The notes: a model not told the origin generated them from the sequence alone. Shown: positions 9,886-19,347, numbered from the stretch's first letter. The stretch: DNA of 53,033 nt from Maribellus luteus (GCF_003576475.1 NZ_QWGR01000023.1:1-53033); one strand, 5' to 3'. Numbers and translations: made by a program.

Positions 9886-11985
9886 ATGATTAAGAAAGGT
9901 ATTTATGTAACAAACACCGAGAAGCATTCAGGCCGATCGGTGGTGGCGCTGGGAATCATGAATTTGCTTCTTTCCCGTTCGGGGAAGGTTGGTTATTTCA
10001 GACCGATCATCAGCGACTATCCCACAGGAGTGAGGGATAATCACATTGAAACAATGATCTCGTATTTCAACCTGAACATCGACTACAAGGAAACTTACGG
10101 GTTTACCATGTCGCAGGTGGTGAAATACAAGAACATGGGGCAGGAAAGCCGTTTGATCGACAAGATCATCGAGCATTACAAGGAGTTGGAGAGCAAGTAC
10201 GATGTGGTGCTGGTAGAAGGCTCTGATTTTTCGGGGAAAGGCGTTTCCTTTGAAGTGGACCTGAACACGGAAATTGCGAAAAACCTGTCGATCCCGACCA
10301 TTCTTGTCAGTTCGGCTCATAACAAGGATCTAAAAGATGCTGTTTCGAACTTCGACCTGGTGGTAAAAACATTTGCCGACAAGGACGTACCGGTGCAGGC
10401 CATTGTTATGAACCGTGTTCCGGAAGAACATTGCGAAGACGTGGCAAAAGAACTGAAACAAGTGGTTCCGGCCGATACAACCATCGAGATTATACCGGAA
10501 GTAACCCGTTTGAGCAGTCCAACCATCCACGAGATTTATGATAAGATTGGCGGCGAAATTCTGTTGGGAGAGAACCTGCTCAGCAAACAGGTCGATCATT
10601 TTGATGTGGGAGCCATGCAGTTGCGTAATTACCTGGATCGCGTGCGGGAAAACAGCCTGATCATTACTCCGGGCGACCGTGCCGATATTTTGGTGGGGGC
10701 TTTTCAGGCCAATGCATCAACCAATTATCCGTCGATTGCGGGAATTGTACTTACCGGTGGACTTCGTCCCGAGCCACCCATTATGAAGCTGATTGACGGA
10801 CTGCCCAACCCGGTGCCAATCATCCTGGTAGACGATGTTACCTTTGTGGCGGCCAGCAAAATTGCGAATATCAAACCGGGAATTCGTCCGGGCGACACAC
10901 GCAAAATCGAACTCAGCATTGCCACTTTTGATAAATACATTGATACTGAATCGCTGCTCAACAAATTTGCCAATTTCAAAAGCAGCATTGTTACTCCGCG
11001 CATGTTCCAGTACAACCTGGTTTCAAAAGCAAAATCGAATAAAAAACACATTGTACTGCCCGAAGGAACCGACCCGCGCATTCTTGCTGCGGCTGTTCAT
11101 TTGGTTGATCAAAATGTGGTGGACATTACGCTTTTGGGAAAACGCGATGAGGTGCTGGCAAAGGCCGACCAGCTTGGTCTGGTACTGAACGAAGAAGAGA
11201 TCACGATCATTGATCCGAATACTTCGGAATTGTATGAAGATTACTGGCGTACTTATTTCGAACTAAGGAAACACAAAAATATTCCGGAAGACATGGCCCG
11301 CGATGCCCTGCTTGACGTATCGTTTTTTGGAACCATGATGGTTTACAAGGGAGATGCCGACGGTATGGTTTCGGGTGCAGCCCACACAACGGCTCACACC
11401 ATTATTCCGGCGCTTCAGTTTGTAAAAACCCGCCCGGGAGTTTCTACCGTTTCGTCTTGTTTCTTTATGTGTCTCGACGACCATGTTTCGGTAATGGGCG
11501 ACTGCGCAGTTAACGTGAATCCAACGGCTGATCAGTTGGCTGAGATTGCTGTTTCGTCGGCAGAGTCGGCCATCGCTTTTGGCATCGATCCAAAAGTGGC
11601 CTTGCTTTCTTACTCTTCGGGAACATCGGGAACCGGTGCTGAAGTGGATAAAGTGCGGGCTGCTACCGAAAAAGCCAAAGCCTTGCGTCCCGACCTTAAA
11701 ATTGAAGGCCCGATTCAGTACGATGCCGCTGTTGACCCAAGCGTAGGCAAAAGTAAAATGCCGGATTCGGAAGTGGCCGGACAGGCAAATGTGTTGGTAT
11801 TCCCCGATTTGAATACCGGGAACAACACGTACAAAGCCGTTCAGCGCGAAACCGGTGCACTGGCCATTGGCCCGATGTTGCAGGGATTGAACAAACCGGT
11901 GAACGATTTAAGCCGCGGTTGTACGGTAGACGATATTTTTAATACGGTAGTGCTTACCGCTATTCAGGCTCAGGAAGGAATTTAA
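9886..11985 (+). CDS. pta: Phosphate acetyltransferase
   Basis: A 699-residue long-form Pta that converts acetyl-CoA plus phosphate to acetyl phosphate and CoA in the cytosol. The N-terminal part (residues about 1-220) is a P-loop-like AAA_26/BioD fold with a degenerate loop (NTEKHSGRSVVALG). The middle (about 225-340) is the regulatory DRTGG domain. The C-terminal half (about 375-699) is the PTA_PTB catalytic domain with HIVLPEGTDPRILAA, SYSSGTSGTG and the closing LQGLNKPVNDLSRGC signature. Its partner ackA follows 166 bases downstream on the same strand, the standard acetate-producing, ATP-forming branch. Confidence 0.97.
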   Translation: MIKKGIYVTNTEKHSGRSVVALGIMNLLLSRSGKVGYFRPIISDYPTGVRDNHIETMISYFNLNIDYKETYGFTMSQVVKYKNMGQESRLIDKIIEHYKELESKYDVVLVEGSDFSGKGVSFEVDLNTEIAKNLSIPTILVSSAHNKDLKDAVSNFDLVVKTFADKDVPVQAIVMNRVPEEHCEDVAKELKQVVPADTTIEIIPEVTRLSSPTIHEIYDKIGGEILLGENLLSKQVDHFDVGAMQLRNYLDRVRENSLIITPGDRADILVGAFQANASTNYPSIAGIVLTGGLRPEPPIMKLIDGLPNPVPIILVDDVTFVAASKIANIKPGIRPGDTRKIELSIATFDKYIDTESLLNKFANFKSSIVTPRMFQYNLVSKAKSNKKHIVLPEGTDPRILAAAVHLVDQNVVDITLLGKRDEVLAKADQLGLVLNEEEITIIDPNTSELYEDYWRTYFELRKHKNIPEDMARDALLDVSFFGTMMVYKGDADGMVSGAAHTTAHTIIPALQFVKTRPGVSTVSSCFFMCLDDHVSVMGDCAVNVNPTADQLAEIAVSSAESAIAFGIDPKVALLSYSSGTSGTGAEVDKVRAATEKAKALRPDLKIEGPIQYDAAVDPSVGKSKMPDSEVAGQANVLVFPDLNTGNNTYKAVQRETGALAIGPMLQGLNKPVNDLSRGCTVDDIFNTVVLTAIQAQEGI

Positions 11986-12026
11986 TCAAATAATTCCTCG
12001 TGGCTTGCCTCGAGGTTTCCTTGTAT

Positions 12027-12074
12027 TCTCCCCTGAAATTCAGGGGAGATGTCATCTGTTAAGTAACGGATGAC
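12027..12074. promoter_or_regulatory. Two adjacent hairpins in the pta-ackA spacer
   Basis: 12027-12049 is a perfect 11-bp inverted repeat with one central base (TCTCCCCTGAA/TTCAGGGGAGA). 12051-12074 is a second inverted repeat (GTCATC-GTTA/TAAC-GATGAC, one mismatch) starting two bases later. Neither has a run of T after it, so RNA processing, attenuation or a dispersed REP-type repeat is more likely than a plain terminator. Confidence 0.6.
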
Positions 12075-12151
12075 AGAGGGGTAAAAATAAATTGCAAATG
12101 TTAGGCTAAGACGAGTTCCGCCTTAACCTTATTGAGTAAACAAAATAAGAA

Positions 12152-13348
12152 ATGAATATTTTAGTAATTAACGCCGGTAGTTCATCCATTAAATATCAGC
12201 TGATTGATATGGATACTGAACTTCCGTTGGCGAGCGGGCTGGTTGAAAGAATTGGCCTGGAAGAAGGAGTAGTGAAATACAAAACTTTTGTAAACGGTGA
12301 GAAGAAGGAACTGAAGGAAACGTTCCCGATTCCCAACCATACAGTTGGATTGAAAAGGGTAGCCGAGTTACTTACCGATGAAAAAGTGGGAGTAATCAGC
12401 GATCCGTCAGAAATTCAGGCGGTAGGTCACCGTTTGGTACACGGCGGGGAGGCTTTCACCAAAACCGTGGAAATTACCGAAGCGGTAAAAGCAAAAGTAA
12501 AAGAACTGTTCCCGCTGGCTCCGCTGCATAACCCGGCCAACCTGATTGGTGTGGAAGTGGCGGAAACCGTTTTCCCAAATGCCAAACAGGTAGGTGTTTT
12601 TGATACGGCTTTTCATCAGACCATTCCTGAAAAAGCATTTCGCTATGCCATTCCTGTTGAGTTTTACAAGGAAATGGGAATTCGTAAATACGGTTTCCAC
12701 GGAACTTCCCACAAATTTGTTTCAGAGCAGGCAGCAGAATACCTGGGAAAAGAGGATGCCAAAATCATTACCATTCACCTGGGGAACGGCGCTTCTATGG
12801 CAGCTGTAAACGGAGGTGTTTGTGTGGATACCACCATGGGAATGGGGCCGCTTTGCGGATTGATTATGGGAACCCGTTCGGGCGATATCGACCCGGCCAT
12901 TATTTTCTTTTTGGCCGAACAGAAAGGTTACTCGGTAAACGAGATTTCAAGCCTGCTGAACAAGGAAAGTGGTATGAAAGGTTTAACCGGACAAACCGAT
13001 ATGCGCGATGTGGAGAAATTGCTGGATGAAGGCGACGAAAATGCTATTCTGGCCTGTGATATGTACGCTTACCGCATCAAACAGTTTATTGGTAGCTACG
13101 CAGCCGTTATGAACGGTGTGGATGCGCTTGTATTTACAGCCGGTATTGGTGAAAACAAAACGTCTATCCGCAAGCTGGTGTGTCAGGATATGGGCTACCT
13201 TGGCATTGAGTGGGACGAGGAAAAAGACAAAAACCGCACAGATGGTGTACATGAGATCAACACCGACAATGCAAAAACAAAGGTGCTGATTATCCCAACC
13301 AACGAAGAGTTGGAGATTGCCAGGCAAACGCTGGAGGTGGTCAAATAG
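12152..13348 (+). CDS. ackA: Acetate kinase
   Basis: A 398-residue protein of normal length. It carries the N-terminal acetokinase signature NAGSSSIKYQL, the VGHRLVHGGE segment, the second signature GFHGTSHKFVSEQA, and the nucleotide-binding HLGNGAS and TAGIGEN loops. It makes acetate and ATP from acetyl phosphate supplied by Pta. The Pta-AckA pair points to acetate overflow or fermentation. Transcription probably ends at the strong hairpin at 13370. Confidence 0.98.
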   Translation: MNILVINAGSSSIKYQLIDMDTELPLASGLVERIGLEEGVVKYKTFVNGEKKELKETFPIPNHTVGLKRVAELLTDEKVGVISDPSEIQAVGHRLVHGGEAFTKTVEITEAVKAKVKELFPLAPLHNPANLIGVEVAETVFPNAKQVGVFDTAFHQTIPEKAFRYAIPVEFYKEMGIRKYGFHGTSHKFVSEQAAEYLGKEDAKIITIHLGNGASMAAVNGGVCVDTTMGMGPLCGLIMGTRSGDIDPAIIFFLAEQKGYSVNEISSLLNKESGMKGLTGQTDMRDVEKLLDEGDENAILACDMYAYRIKQFIGSYAAVMNGVDALVFTAGIGENKTSIRKLVCQDMGYLGIEWDEEKDKNRTDGVHEINTDNAKTKVLIIPTNEELEIARQTLEVVK

Positions 13349-13369
13349 TAATTTCAGAAAAGAATATTC

Positions 13370-13401
13370 AGAGCGGCAGGTTATTCCTGCCGCTCTTTTT
13401 C
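13370..13401 (+). terminator. Rho-independent terminator of pta-ackA
   Basis: A perfect 11-bp stem (AGAGCGGCAGG / CCTGCCGCTCT) with a TTATT loop, followed by TTTTC. It is 21 bases after the ackA stop and is the clearest terminator in the window. Confidence 0.92.
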
Positions 13402-13499
13402 GCTCAACAGTCAGTCAGGCACACAAGGAAAAATCCGCGAGGTTTTCGTGAATCGTGTAAAATGTTGATATTTGGGCTTTCAAAATAAAACAGAGATAA

Positions 13500-14501
13500 A
13501 TGGTAAATAAAAATATTCCTGCCGTACTGGGTATCGGCAACGCACTGGTAGATGTAATTTCGGTGATAAAAGATGATTCGCTGCTGCAGAAATTTAACCT
13601 GCCCCGGGGCAGTATGACGCTTGTTAATGCAGAGCGTTCTCAGCAGATTTATGCGGCTACTTTTTCCGAAAGCAGTAAGCTGACCACTGGCGGTTCGGTG
13701 GCCAACACCATGCGTTCGCTGGCCAATATGGGCGGAAATGGCGGCTACATGGGAAAAGTGGGACGCGATAAACTGGGCGATCTTTTTAAAGACGATTTTG
13801 AAAGACGCGGACTCCGTACCCACCTGACCTACAGCGAAAGTGGCACCGGCCGTGTAATGGCGCTGGTTAGTCCCGATTCGGAACGAACCATGGCAACCTA
13901 CCTGGGAGCGGCTTCAGAGTTGCAGGCCTACGACTATATGCCCGGTTTGTTTAATGGCTACAAATACCTGTACATGGAAGGTTACCTGGTTTTTAACCAC
14001 GATCTGATCAAAGCAGGCGTTGAAAAAGCAAAAGCTGCCGGACTGAAAGTTGCCATCGATCTTTCGAGCTTTAACGTGGTAGACGCCAATCTTGAGTTTT
14101 TGAAAGACCTCATTAAAAACAATGTCGACATCGTGATTGCCAACGAAGAGGAAGCGCGGTCGTTTACCGGCCTCGAACCCGAAGCGGCGCTGCACGAGAT
14201 TGCAAAAGACTGCGAGCTGGCCATCGTAAAAGTGGGCAAGGAAGGTTCGCTGATCAAGCACGGCGATGTGGTAACGCGCATTGGCATCGTTCCTGCCAAA
14301 GCATTGGATACTACCGGCGCGGGAGATGCATATGCTGCCGGTTTCTTTTACGGGCTTACCAACGGCTATTCCATGGCAGTTAGCGGAAAAATTGCCGCCC
14401 TGGTTTCAGGGAAAGTGGTGGAAGTAATGGGACCTAATTTACCCGATCATCAGTGGCCTGAAGTAATGGCCGAGATCAATAAAATTGTTGCTGAAGATTA
14501 G
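13500..14501 (+). CDS. PfkB-family sugar/adenosine kinase
   Basis: A 333-residue ribokinase-fold kinase. The N-terminal GIGNALVD and SGGSVANTMRSLANMGG segments are PfkB signature 1. The C-terminal ALDTTGAGDAYAAGFFYGL is signature 2 with the anion hole and catalytic Asp (GAGD). The order and length match the Bacteroidota proteins annotated as adenosine kinase, but ribokinase-type substrates cannot be excluded from sequence. It acts in the cytosol, probably in nucleoside salvage. It stands between two strong terminators (13370 and 14581) and so is likely its own transcription unit. Confidence 0.88.
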   Translation: MVNKNIPAVLGIGNALVDVISVIKDDSLLQKFNLPRGSMTLVNAERSQQIYAATFSESSKLTTGGSVANTMRSLANMGGNGGYMGKVGRDKLGDLFKDDFERRGLRTHLTYSESGTGRVMALVSPDSERTMATYLGAASELQAYDYMPGLFNGYKYLYMEGYLVFNHDLIKAGVEKAKAAGLKVAIDLSSFNVVDANLEFLKDLIKNNVDIVIANEEEARSFTGLEPEAALHEIAKDCELAIVKVGKEGSLIKHGDVVTRIGIVPAKALDTTGAGDAYAAGFFYGLTNGYSMAVSGKIAALVSGKVVEVMGPNLPDHQWPEVMAEINKIVAED

Positions 14502-14580
14502 CGATCAGTATTCAGTGTTCAGTCGCAGTTGGCAGTAGGAAGTGGCCGGAGAACTTTGGACAGATTCCTGACAACAGTGA

Positions 14581-14618
14581 AAAAAATAACCAATCGTAAC
14601 AACGGTTGGTTATTTTTT
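14581..14618. terminator. Bidirectional terminator
   Basis: AAAAAATAACCAA at the left pairs with TTGGTTATTTTTT at the right (15 of 16 positions pair). The flanking A and T runs let it work on both strands. It lies between the convergent PfkB kinase and the deoxynucleoside kinase. The bases before it (14502-14550) are a 'cagtattcagtgttcagt' type low-complexity piece also seen elsewhere in the window. Confidence 0.85.
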
Positions 14619-14682
14619 ATGTATGATTCAGCTATTCCTGATTCAAAGCTTGGAGCTAGTGGCTTGAAGCTAAAAGCTCTTT

Positions 14683-15297
14683 TTAAAACAATCCGTGAAT
14701 TTGTGCATCGATGCGGTCGATCACATAACTCAGATCTTCCGGATTGGTGGTGAAATCAAGGTCATCTACATTGATCACCAGTAATTTTCCCATTTTATAC
14801 CCGTTTATCCAGGCTTCGTAACGGTCATTCAACTGTTTCAGGTAATCGAGCCTGATAGAGTTTTCGTACTCCCTGCCACGTTTCTGAATCTGGTTTACCA
14901 GCGTGGGTATCGAAGCACGAAGGTAAATCAGCAGGTCCGGCGGCTGAATAAGGCTCACCATCAGATCGAACAGCGTTTTGTAGTTGTTAAAATCGCGGGT
15001 ACTCATCAAACCCATGGCATGCAGGTTGGGCGCGAAAATCTCGGCATCTTCATAAATGGTCCGGTCCTGGATAATGGTTTTTCCCGATTTCCGGATATCG
15101 ATAATCTGCTGGAAGCGTGAATTCAGAAAGTAAATCTGAAGATTGAACGACCAGCGTTGCATATCATTGTAAAAATCGTTCAGATACGGATTCTCATCCA
15201 CATCTTCGTAGTGAGGGGTCCATTTATAGTGTTTCGCCAGTAGTTCGCTCAGTGTTGTCTTACCGGCGCCGATATTTCCTGCAATTGCTATGTGCAT
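14683..15297 (-). CDS. Deoxynucleoside kinase
   Basis: A 204-residue protein of the dNK/dGK family. Walker A GNIGAGKTTL is at 8-17. The EDVDENPYLNDFY segment carries the substrate-binding Glu, QDRTIYEDAEIF holds the DRS/DRT-like catalytic motif, and YLRASIPTLVNQIQKRGREYE is the LID with its arginines. It phosphorylates deoxynucleosides in the cytosol for salvage; whether purine or pyrimidine is not decided by sequence. It is 43 bases downstream of the GH3 gene on the same strand, so the two probably form one unit. Confidence 0.92.
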   Translation of the reverse strand: MHIAIAGNIGAGKTTLSELLAKHYKWTPHYEDVDENPYLNDFYNDMQRWSFNLQIYFLNSRFQQIIDIRKSGKTIIQDRTIYEDAEIFAPNLHAMGLMSTRDFNNYKTLFDLMVSLIQPPDLLIYLRASIPTLVNQIQKRGREYENSIRLDYLKQLNDRYEAWINGYKMGKLLVINVDDLDFTTNPEDLSYVIDRIDAQIHGLF

Positions 15298-15340
15298 GGT
15301 AAAATTTTGATTTGAAATTCTAAATTATAAAAAAATCAGG

Positions 15341-16855
15341 TTATTCCTCTAAGATCTTTAAAAGATCATCGAGATATTTGCGGTCGTTCGACAAGCGGGG
15401 AATTTTGTTTTGCCCGCCAATCTTACCGCGTTGTTTCATCCAGTTGTAGAACGTTCCTTTGGGCGCCTCTATTACATGGGGCATCTCCAAAGTCAAATTT
15501 TTGTGCCTTTTGGCTTCGTAATCAGAGTTCAGCGTTTTCAGCGTATTGTCCAGTATCCGGGTAAAATGATCCAGCTCGTCGGGTGGTGTCACAAACTCGA
15601 TGATCCACTGATGGGCGCCTTTTTGGTTGTCGCCGATAAAGATCGGGCCGGCCGTGTATTCGTTTATAACGGCACCGGTATGCTGACAGGCCACTTTTAA
15701 TGCCTGTTCTGCGTTGTCGATGATCACTTCTTCGCCAAAAGCATTGATGAAATGCTTGGTGCGCCCGGTAATTTTTATTTTGAACGGGTATTTACACGTG
15801 AATTTTATGGTGTCGCCAATCACATAACGCCACAATCCCGCACTGGTTGAAATAACCAAGGCATAGTTTTCATTCAGCTCCACTTCTTCCAGCCCAAGCA
15901 CCTGCGGATTTTCTTTGCCGAATTCCGACATCGGGATAAACTCATAGAAAATACCATAGTCGAGCATCAGCAACATATCGTCCTGGTGTTCGTTGGTCTG
16001 GATTCCAAAAAATCCTTCCGACGCATTATAGGTTTCAATGTAGTGCATCTGCGGACTGGGAATCAGTTTCTGGTACTGCTCGCGGTAGGGATCAAATTTA
16101 ACGCCTCCGTGGGTGAATACCTCCAGGTTGGGCCAAACTTCGAGCAGGTTTGACTTGCCCGTTTTTTCGAGTACCCGCTTGAAAAGTACCAGGTACCACG
16201 ACGGAACCCCCGCAAAAGCGGTTACGTTTTCTTCCAGCGCTGTTTCAATGATCTTTTCGATCTTCTCCTCAAACTCTTCGATCAGGGCAATTTCGGTGGT
16301 GGGTGTGCGCAAAAAGTCGGACCAAAAAGGTACATTCTCGAGCATAATGGCCGAAAGGTCGCCGTAATAGGAATTGTTGCTGAAATTGTTTACCCGGTGG
16401 CTTCCGCCCAATGTCAGCACTTTGCCTTTGAGCACTTTCGTGTCAGGATGAGTTTTCATGTACAGGAAAAACACATCTTTGGGGCCTTTCAGGTGGCATT
16501 CTTCCAGGGCTTCGCGGGTTACCGGAATAAACTTGCTTTTGTCGCTGGTTGTTCCCGACGACTTGGCAAACCACTTGGTTTCGCCCGGCCACAACAAATC
16601 GCGTTCACCGTTGCGCATGCGTTCCACGTACGGCTTTATCTGGTTGTAGTCTTGCAGCGGTACGTTATTCTGGTATTCATGCAGCGAATTTATTTTTTCG
16701 TAGTTATGCAGCTTTCCCCATTCGGTGTCCTTCGCAGCAGCCAACAGGTTGAAGAGCACTTCGTTCTGAATCTCGAGTGGATATTCGCTGTAATACTGTA
16801 TTTCATCACTTCTGCGCGTCGTGATCCATCTTATGACTGAATTTAAAATGGCCAT
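15341..16855 (-). CDS. GH3 auxin-promoter family protein
   Basis: A 504-residue protein of the GH3 family, adenylate-forming enzymes that in plants conjugate amino acids to acyl acids. Visible signatures are FAKSSGTTSDKSKFIP (the phosphate-binding loop), a middle YNASEGFFGIQT, and ISTSAGLWRYVIGDTIKF. The C-terminal domain contains KITGRTKHFINAFGEEVII. Bacterial members are common in Bacteroidota and have no settled substrate. The family is clear, and an acyl-AMP or amide-forming activity is inferred. It lies directly upstream of the deoxynucleoside kinase on the same strand and is divergent from cvpA. Confidence 0.9.
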   Translation of the reverse strand: MAILNSVIRWITTRRSDEIQYYSEYPLEIQNEVLFNLLAAAKDTEWGKLHNYEKINSLHEYQNNVPLQDYNQIKPYVERMRNGERDLLWPGETKWFAKSSGTTSDKSKFIPVTREALEECHLKGPKDVFFLYMKTHPDTKVLKGKVLTLGGSHRVNNFSNNSYYGDLSAIMLENVPFWSDFLRTPTTEIALIEEFEEKIEKIIETALEENVTAFAGVPSWYLVLFKRVLEKTGKSNLLEVWPNLEVFTHGGVKFDPYREQYQKLIPSPQMHYIETYNASEGFFGIQTNEHQDDMLLMLDYGIFYEFIPMSEFGKENPQVLGLEEVELNENYALVISTSAGLWRYVIGDTIKFTCKYPFKIKITGRTKHFINAFGEEVIIDNAEQALKVACQHTGAVINEYTAGPIFIGDNQKGAHQWIIEFVTPPDELDHFTRILDNTLKTLNSDYEAKRHKNLTLEMPHVIEAPKGTFYNWMKQRGKIGGQNKIPRLSNDRKYLDDLLKILEE

Positions 16856-17361
16856 ACTTGGTAAAAATTTAACGAGTCCAAATTTATGAATATTTTATGT
16901 CAAACCTGAATCAAAATTCCCGATTTGTCAACTTCTTTGCTTGCCCTGAAATGGAGGCCTGTGGGCACTTTTCAGTCATACATCAAAATGAACGGGTGTC
17001 CTGAAAGGACCAGACTTTAATAACCGTGTGTGAAACGCACGGTAAAAAAGCGAATTCTATAAATCAGCCCTGAATGGGGTTGAATCGGTCCCGGTAAAAA
17101 TGTTATTGCCATAAGCATGGATGAATTGGGTGACTTTAAATTTATCAGGTGTAACAGAAATGACGAACGCGGGTTTGAGCAGGCAGATTCAATCTTTTCC
17201 AATCTCATATCAATCTATGTCAATCTTTTTTCAATCTCTTTCTGCTTGCTCCGTTTCCGTTTTGCGAATGCAGGTAATTGTTTAAATTTACGCTCGATTA
17301 ACAAATCTGATTCAGAAGCTTGCTGGTTTCAACGAACGGCTGGCTTTAAACCAACAGAATT
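16856..17361. other. Divergent spacer with short hairpins
   Basis: About 500 bases between the GH3 and cvpA starts. It holds small hairpins at 16998-17010 (GTCCT/AGGAC) and 17024-17042 (CCGTG/CACGG), and a run of TCAATCT-like repeats at 17184-17245. The hairpin block looks like a degraded dispersed repeat. No gene is convincing; the open frames present are in non-coding composition. Confidence 0.5.
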
Positions 17362-17889
17362 ATGAATTACATTGACATTATCCTGCTCATTTTGTTGTTG
17401 CTTTCGGCCATCAACGGGTTTACCAAAGGCTTAATCGCCGAAGTAGTTTCTTTGGCAGCGCTTATCCTGGGTATTTGGGGAGCCATCGAGTTCTCGTACG
17501 TTACTTCTGAATTTCTGATCGAAAATTTTAACCTCACCACGCGGCATCTGAACATTATTTCGTTTGTGGTCACTTTTGTGGTCATCGTTATCCTGGTTCA
17601 TATCGTGGGTAATGTGGTGAATAAAATGGCCGAAGCCGTGCTGCTGGGTTTTGTAAACAAGCTGGCCGGACTGGTTTTTGGCATCATCAAATCGGCGCTT
17701 ATCATCAGTGTTTTGCTGGTGGTTTTTGATAAGGTCGACAGCGATGTCGGTATTATCTCACCCGAAACAAAAGCCAATTCCCGGATGTACGAACCCATTC
17801 GGTCGCTGGCGCCATCCATTTTTCCGTTTATTGACGACTGGGAAATAAACCTGGGAGAAAACAACAGGAGAGATTCGCATGTGGTCTAA
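17362..17889 (+). CDS. CvpA family membrane protein
   Basis: A 175-residue inner-membrane protein with four hydrophobic helices (about 1-18, 25-48, 62-83 and 100-121). It carries the CvpA-type glycine-rich opening INGFTKGLIAEVVSLAALILGIWGA. CvpA was named for colicin V production but is a widespread envelope protein of unclear mechanism. The last 11 bases overlap the start of the DUF3667 gene, so the two are translationally coupled. Confidence 0.88.
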   Translation: MNYIDIILLILLLLSAINGFTKGLIAEVVSLAALILGIWGAIEFSYVTSEFLIENFNLTTRHLNIISFVVTFVVIVILVHIVGNVVNKMAEAVLLGFVNKLAGLVFGIIKSALIISVLLVVFDKVDSDVGIISPETKANSRMYEPIRSLAPSIFPFIDDWEINLGENNRRDSHVV

Positions 17890-18901
17890 AATAAGGAATA
17901 AATTATTTCGGGCCGAAAAGGAAAAGGCAAGCGAGCCGGTTGTTTGTAAAAACTGCGCCACCGAATTTGTCGGACATTACTGCCCGCATTGCGGACAATC
18001 GGTCAGCGATTACGATCGCCCCTTCAGTTTTCTTTTCTTTAATTTTTTGGGTGATTTTTTTGCCTTCGACGAGCGCTTTTTTAAAACCACCATCGACTTA
18101 ATGTTTAAGCCCGGTTTTCTTACCAAAGAGTATTTTGAAGGAAAGCGGATTCGTTATGCCCCTCCGTTCCGGGTTTTTATATTTACCAGTTTTGTTCTTT
18201 TTCTGTTGTTGCAGATCTACACCAACCGGGGCTTGCAAAACGTGCTTCATTTCGACTTGCGCAACCAGGAAACATTAGATACAACGGCAGTGGCTACCAT
18301 CGATTCGATCCTGACATCGGAGCTTGGCCGGCAACCGGCAACAGATTCCGCCGGAAGTTTGGATGCTACACTGACCATGGACAGCTTTCGGAAGGGAGAT
18401 GTACAAAGCTGGCTGGAGACAGCGGCCGCCCAAAAAGAGAAAGAGCTGAAAGAAGAAACCGACCCCGAAAGACGAAAAGAGCTACAGGACATCCTTCGTG
18501 TTCTCCGGTCGCCGGAGCAGGTAAATGCACGGATACTGAAATACATGTCGTGGGCGTTTTTTCTGCTTCTGCCCATTTTTGCGCTTCTTCTGAAACTGTT
18601 TTACATCCGGCGCAGGCAAAACTACATCCGGCACCTTATTTTTTCGATACACATTCATTCGTACCTTTTTGTTTTGCTGATAATTATTACGGGTATGTAC
18701 CTTACCTTGCCCTATAAATTAGGGCTTGTTACGCTTATTTTACTGCTGTCGTTCCCGGTTTATACCATCCTGGCCATGAAAAACTTTTACCGGCAGGGAA
18801 TCGGCAAGGCAATCGTAAAATTTCTGGGTATCTCGTTTATTTACAACACTATATTTCTATCCTTTGTGATCTATGTGATCATCGAAGCACTTCAGGTTTA
18901 G
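17879..18901 (+). CDS. DUF3667 membrane protein
   Basis: A 340-residue protein. Near the N-terminus is a zinc ribbon (CKNCATEF...CPHCGQ, about residues 22-42), followed by the DUF3667 core DYDRPFSFLFFNFLGDFFAFDERFFKT and RYAPPFRVFIFTSFVLFLL. A polar central segment rich in Glu/Lys (about 115-215) separates the first helix from four further membrane segments. The family is restricted largely to Bacteroidota and is uncharacterised. It overlaps cvpA by 11 bases. Confidence 0.85.
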   Translation: MWSKIRNKLFRAEKEKASEPVVCKNCATEFVGHYCPHCGQSVSDYDRPFSFLFFNFLGDFFAFDERFFKTTIDLMFKPGFLTKEYFEGKRIRYAPPFRVFIFTSFVLFLLLQIYTNRGLQNVLHFDLRNQETLDTTAVATIDSILTSELGRQPATDSAGSLDATLTMDSFRKGDVQSWLETAAAQKEKELKEETDPERRKELQDILRVLRSPEQVNARILKYMSWAFFLLLPIFALLLKLFYIRRRQNYIRHLIFSIHIHSYLFVLLIIITGMYLTLPYKLGLVTLILLLSFPVYTILAMKNFYRQGIGKAIVKFLGISFIYNTIFLSFVIYVIIEALQV

Positions 18902-18930
18902 CGAAATTTTCAGGTCGCGCGAAAATAATT

Positions 18931-18958
18931 GCAACCTTTCTGAAACGGCCGTAGTCAT
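18931..18958 (+). promoter_or_regulatory. Possible ECF-sigma promoter
   Basis: GCAACCTTTC at 18931 and GTCAT at 18954 resemble the GCAAC (-35) and CGTC/GTCA (-10) elements of Bacteroidota ECF-sigma promoters. The position is 33-60 bases before the next ATG. It is a motif match by eye only. Confidence 0.35.
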
Positions 18959-18990
18959 ACGTTCAGAAAAAACAATTAAAAACAATTATT

Positions 18991-19347
18991 ATGGATTTAG
19001 ACATTCTGATACCCGCGATTATCTTTTTTGCAGCGTATCACATCATCAAGTTAATTTCTACTCATTTGCTGAAAAGAAAACTGATTAAAGCAGAACAATA
19101 CGAACGGGTTGGAATTTTAGACGAAGCACAGCCGGTGAATGATGAAGTAAACCGTTATCCTTCGCTAAAATGGGGCCTGGTAGCACTGATGACCGGAATT
19201 GGCTTTATTGTTATCGATTTGCTGAAACTGATTGATAAAGCGATGATCGACGGCCGCAACGCCGTACTTCCCTTTGGCATCCTGTTGGTGTTTGTTTCAC
19301 TCGGATTCCTGATCTACTTCTTTATCGTAAACGGGAAGCGGAAGTAG
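18991..19347 (+). CDS. Small membrane protein, DUF6249-like
   Basis: A 118-residue protein with three predicted membrane segments (about 4-20, 62-80 and 92-112) and a charged loop (KRKLIKAEQYERVGILDE) between the first two. The plan of membrane anchor, KR-rich cytoplasmic loop and two C-terminal helices resembles DUF6249-type proteins that are often regulated by ECF sigma factors, but I assign the family only weakly. It may depend on the ECF-like promoter at 18931. Function unknown. Confidence 0.65.
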   Translation: MDLDILIPAIIFFAAYHIIKLISTHLLKRKLIKAEQYERVGILDEAQPVNDEVNRYPSLKWGLVALMTGIGFIVIDLLKLIDKAMIDGRNAVLPFGILLVFVSLGFLIYFFIVNGKRK

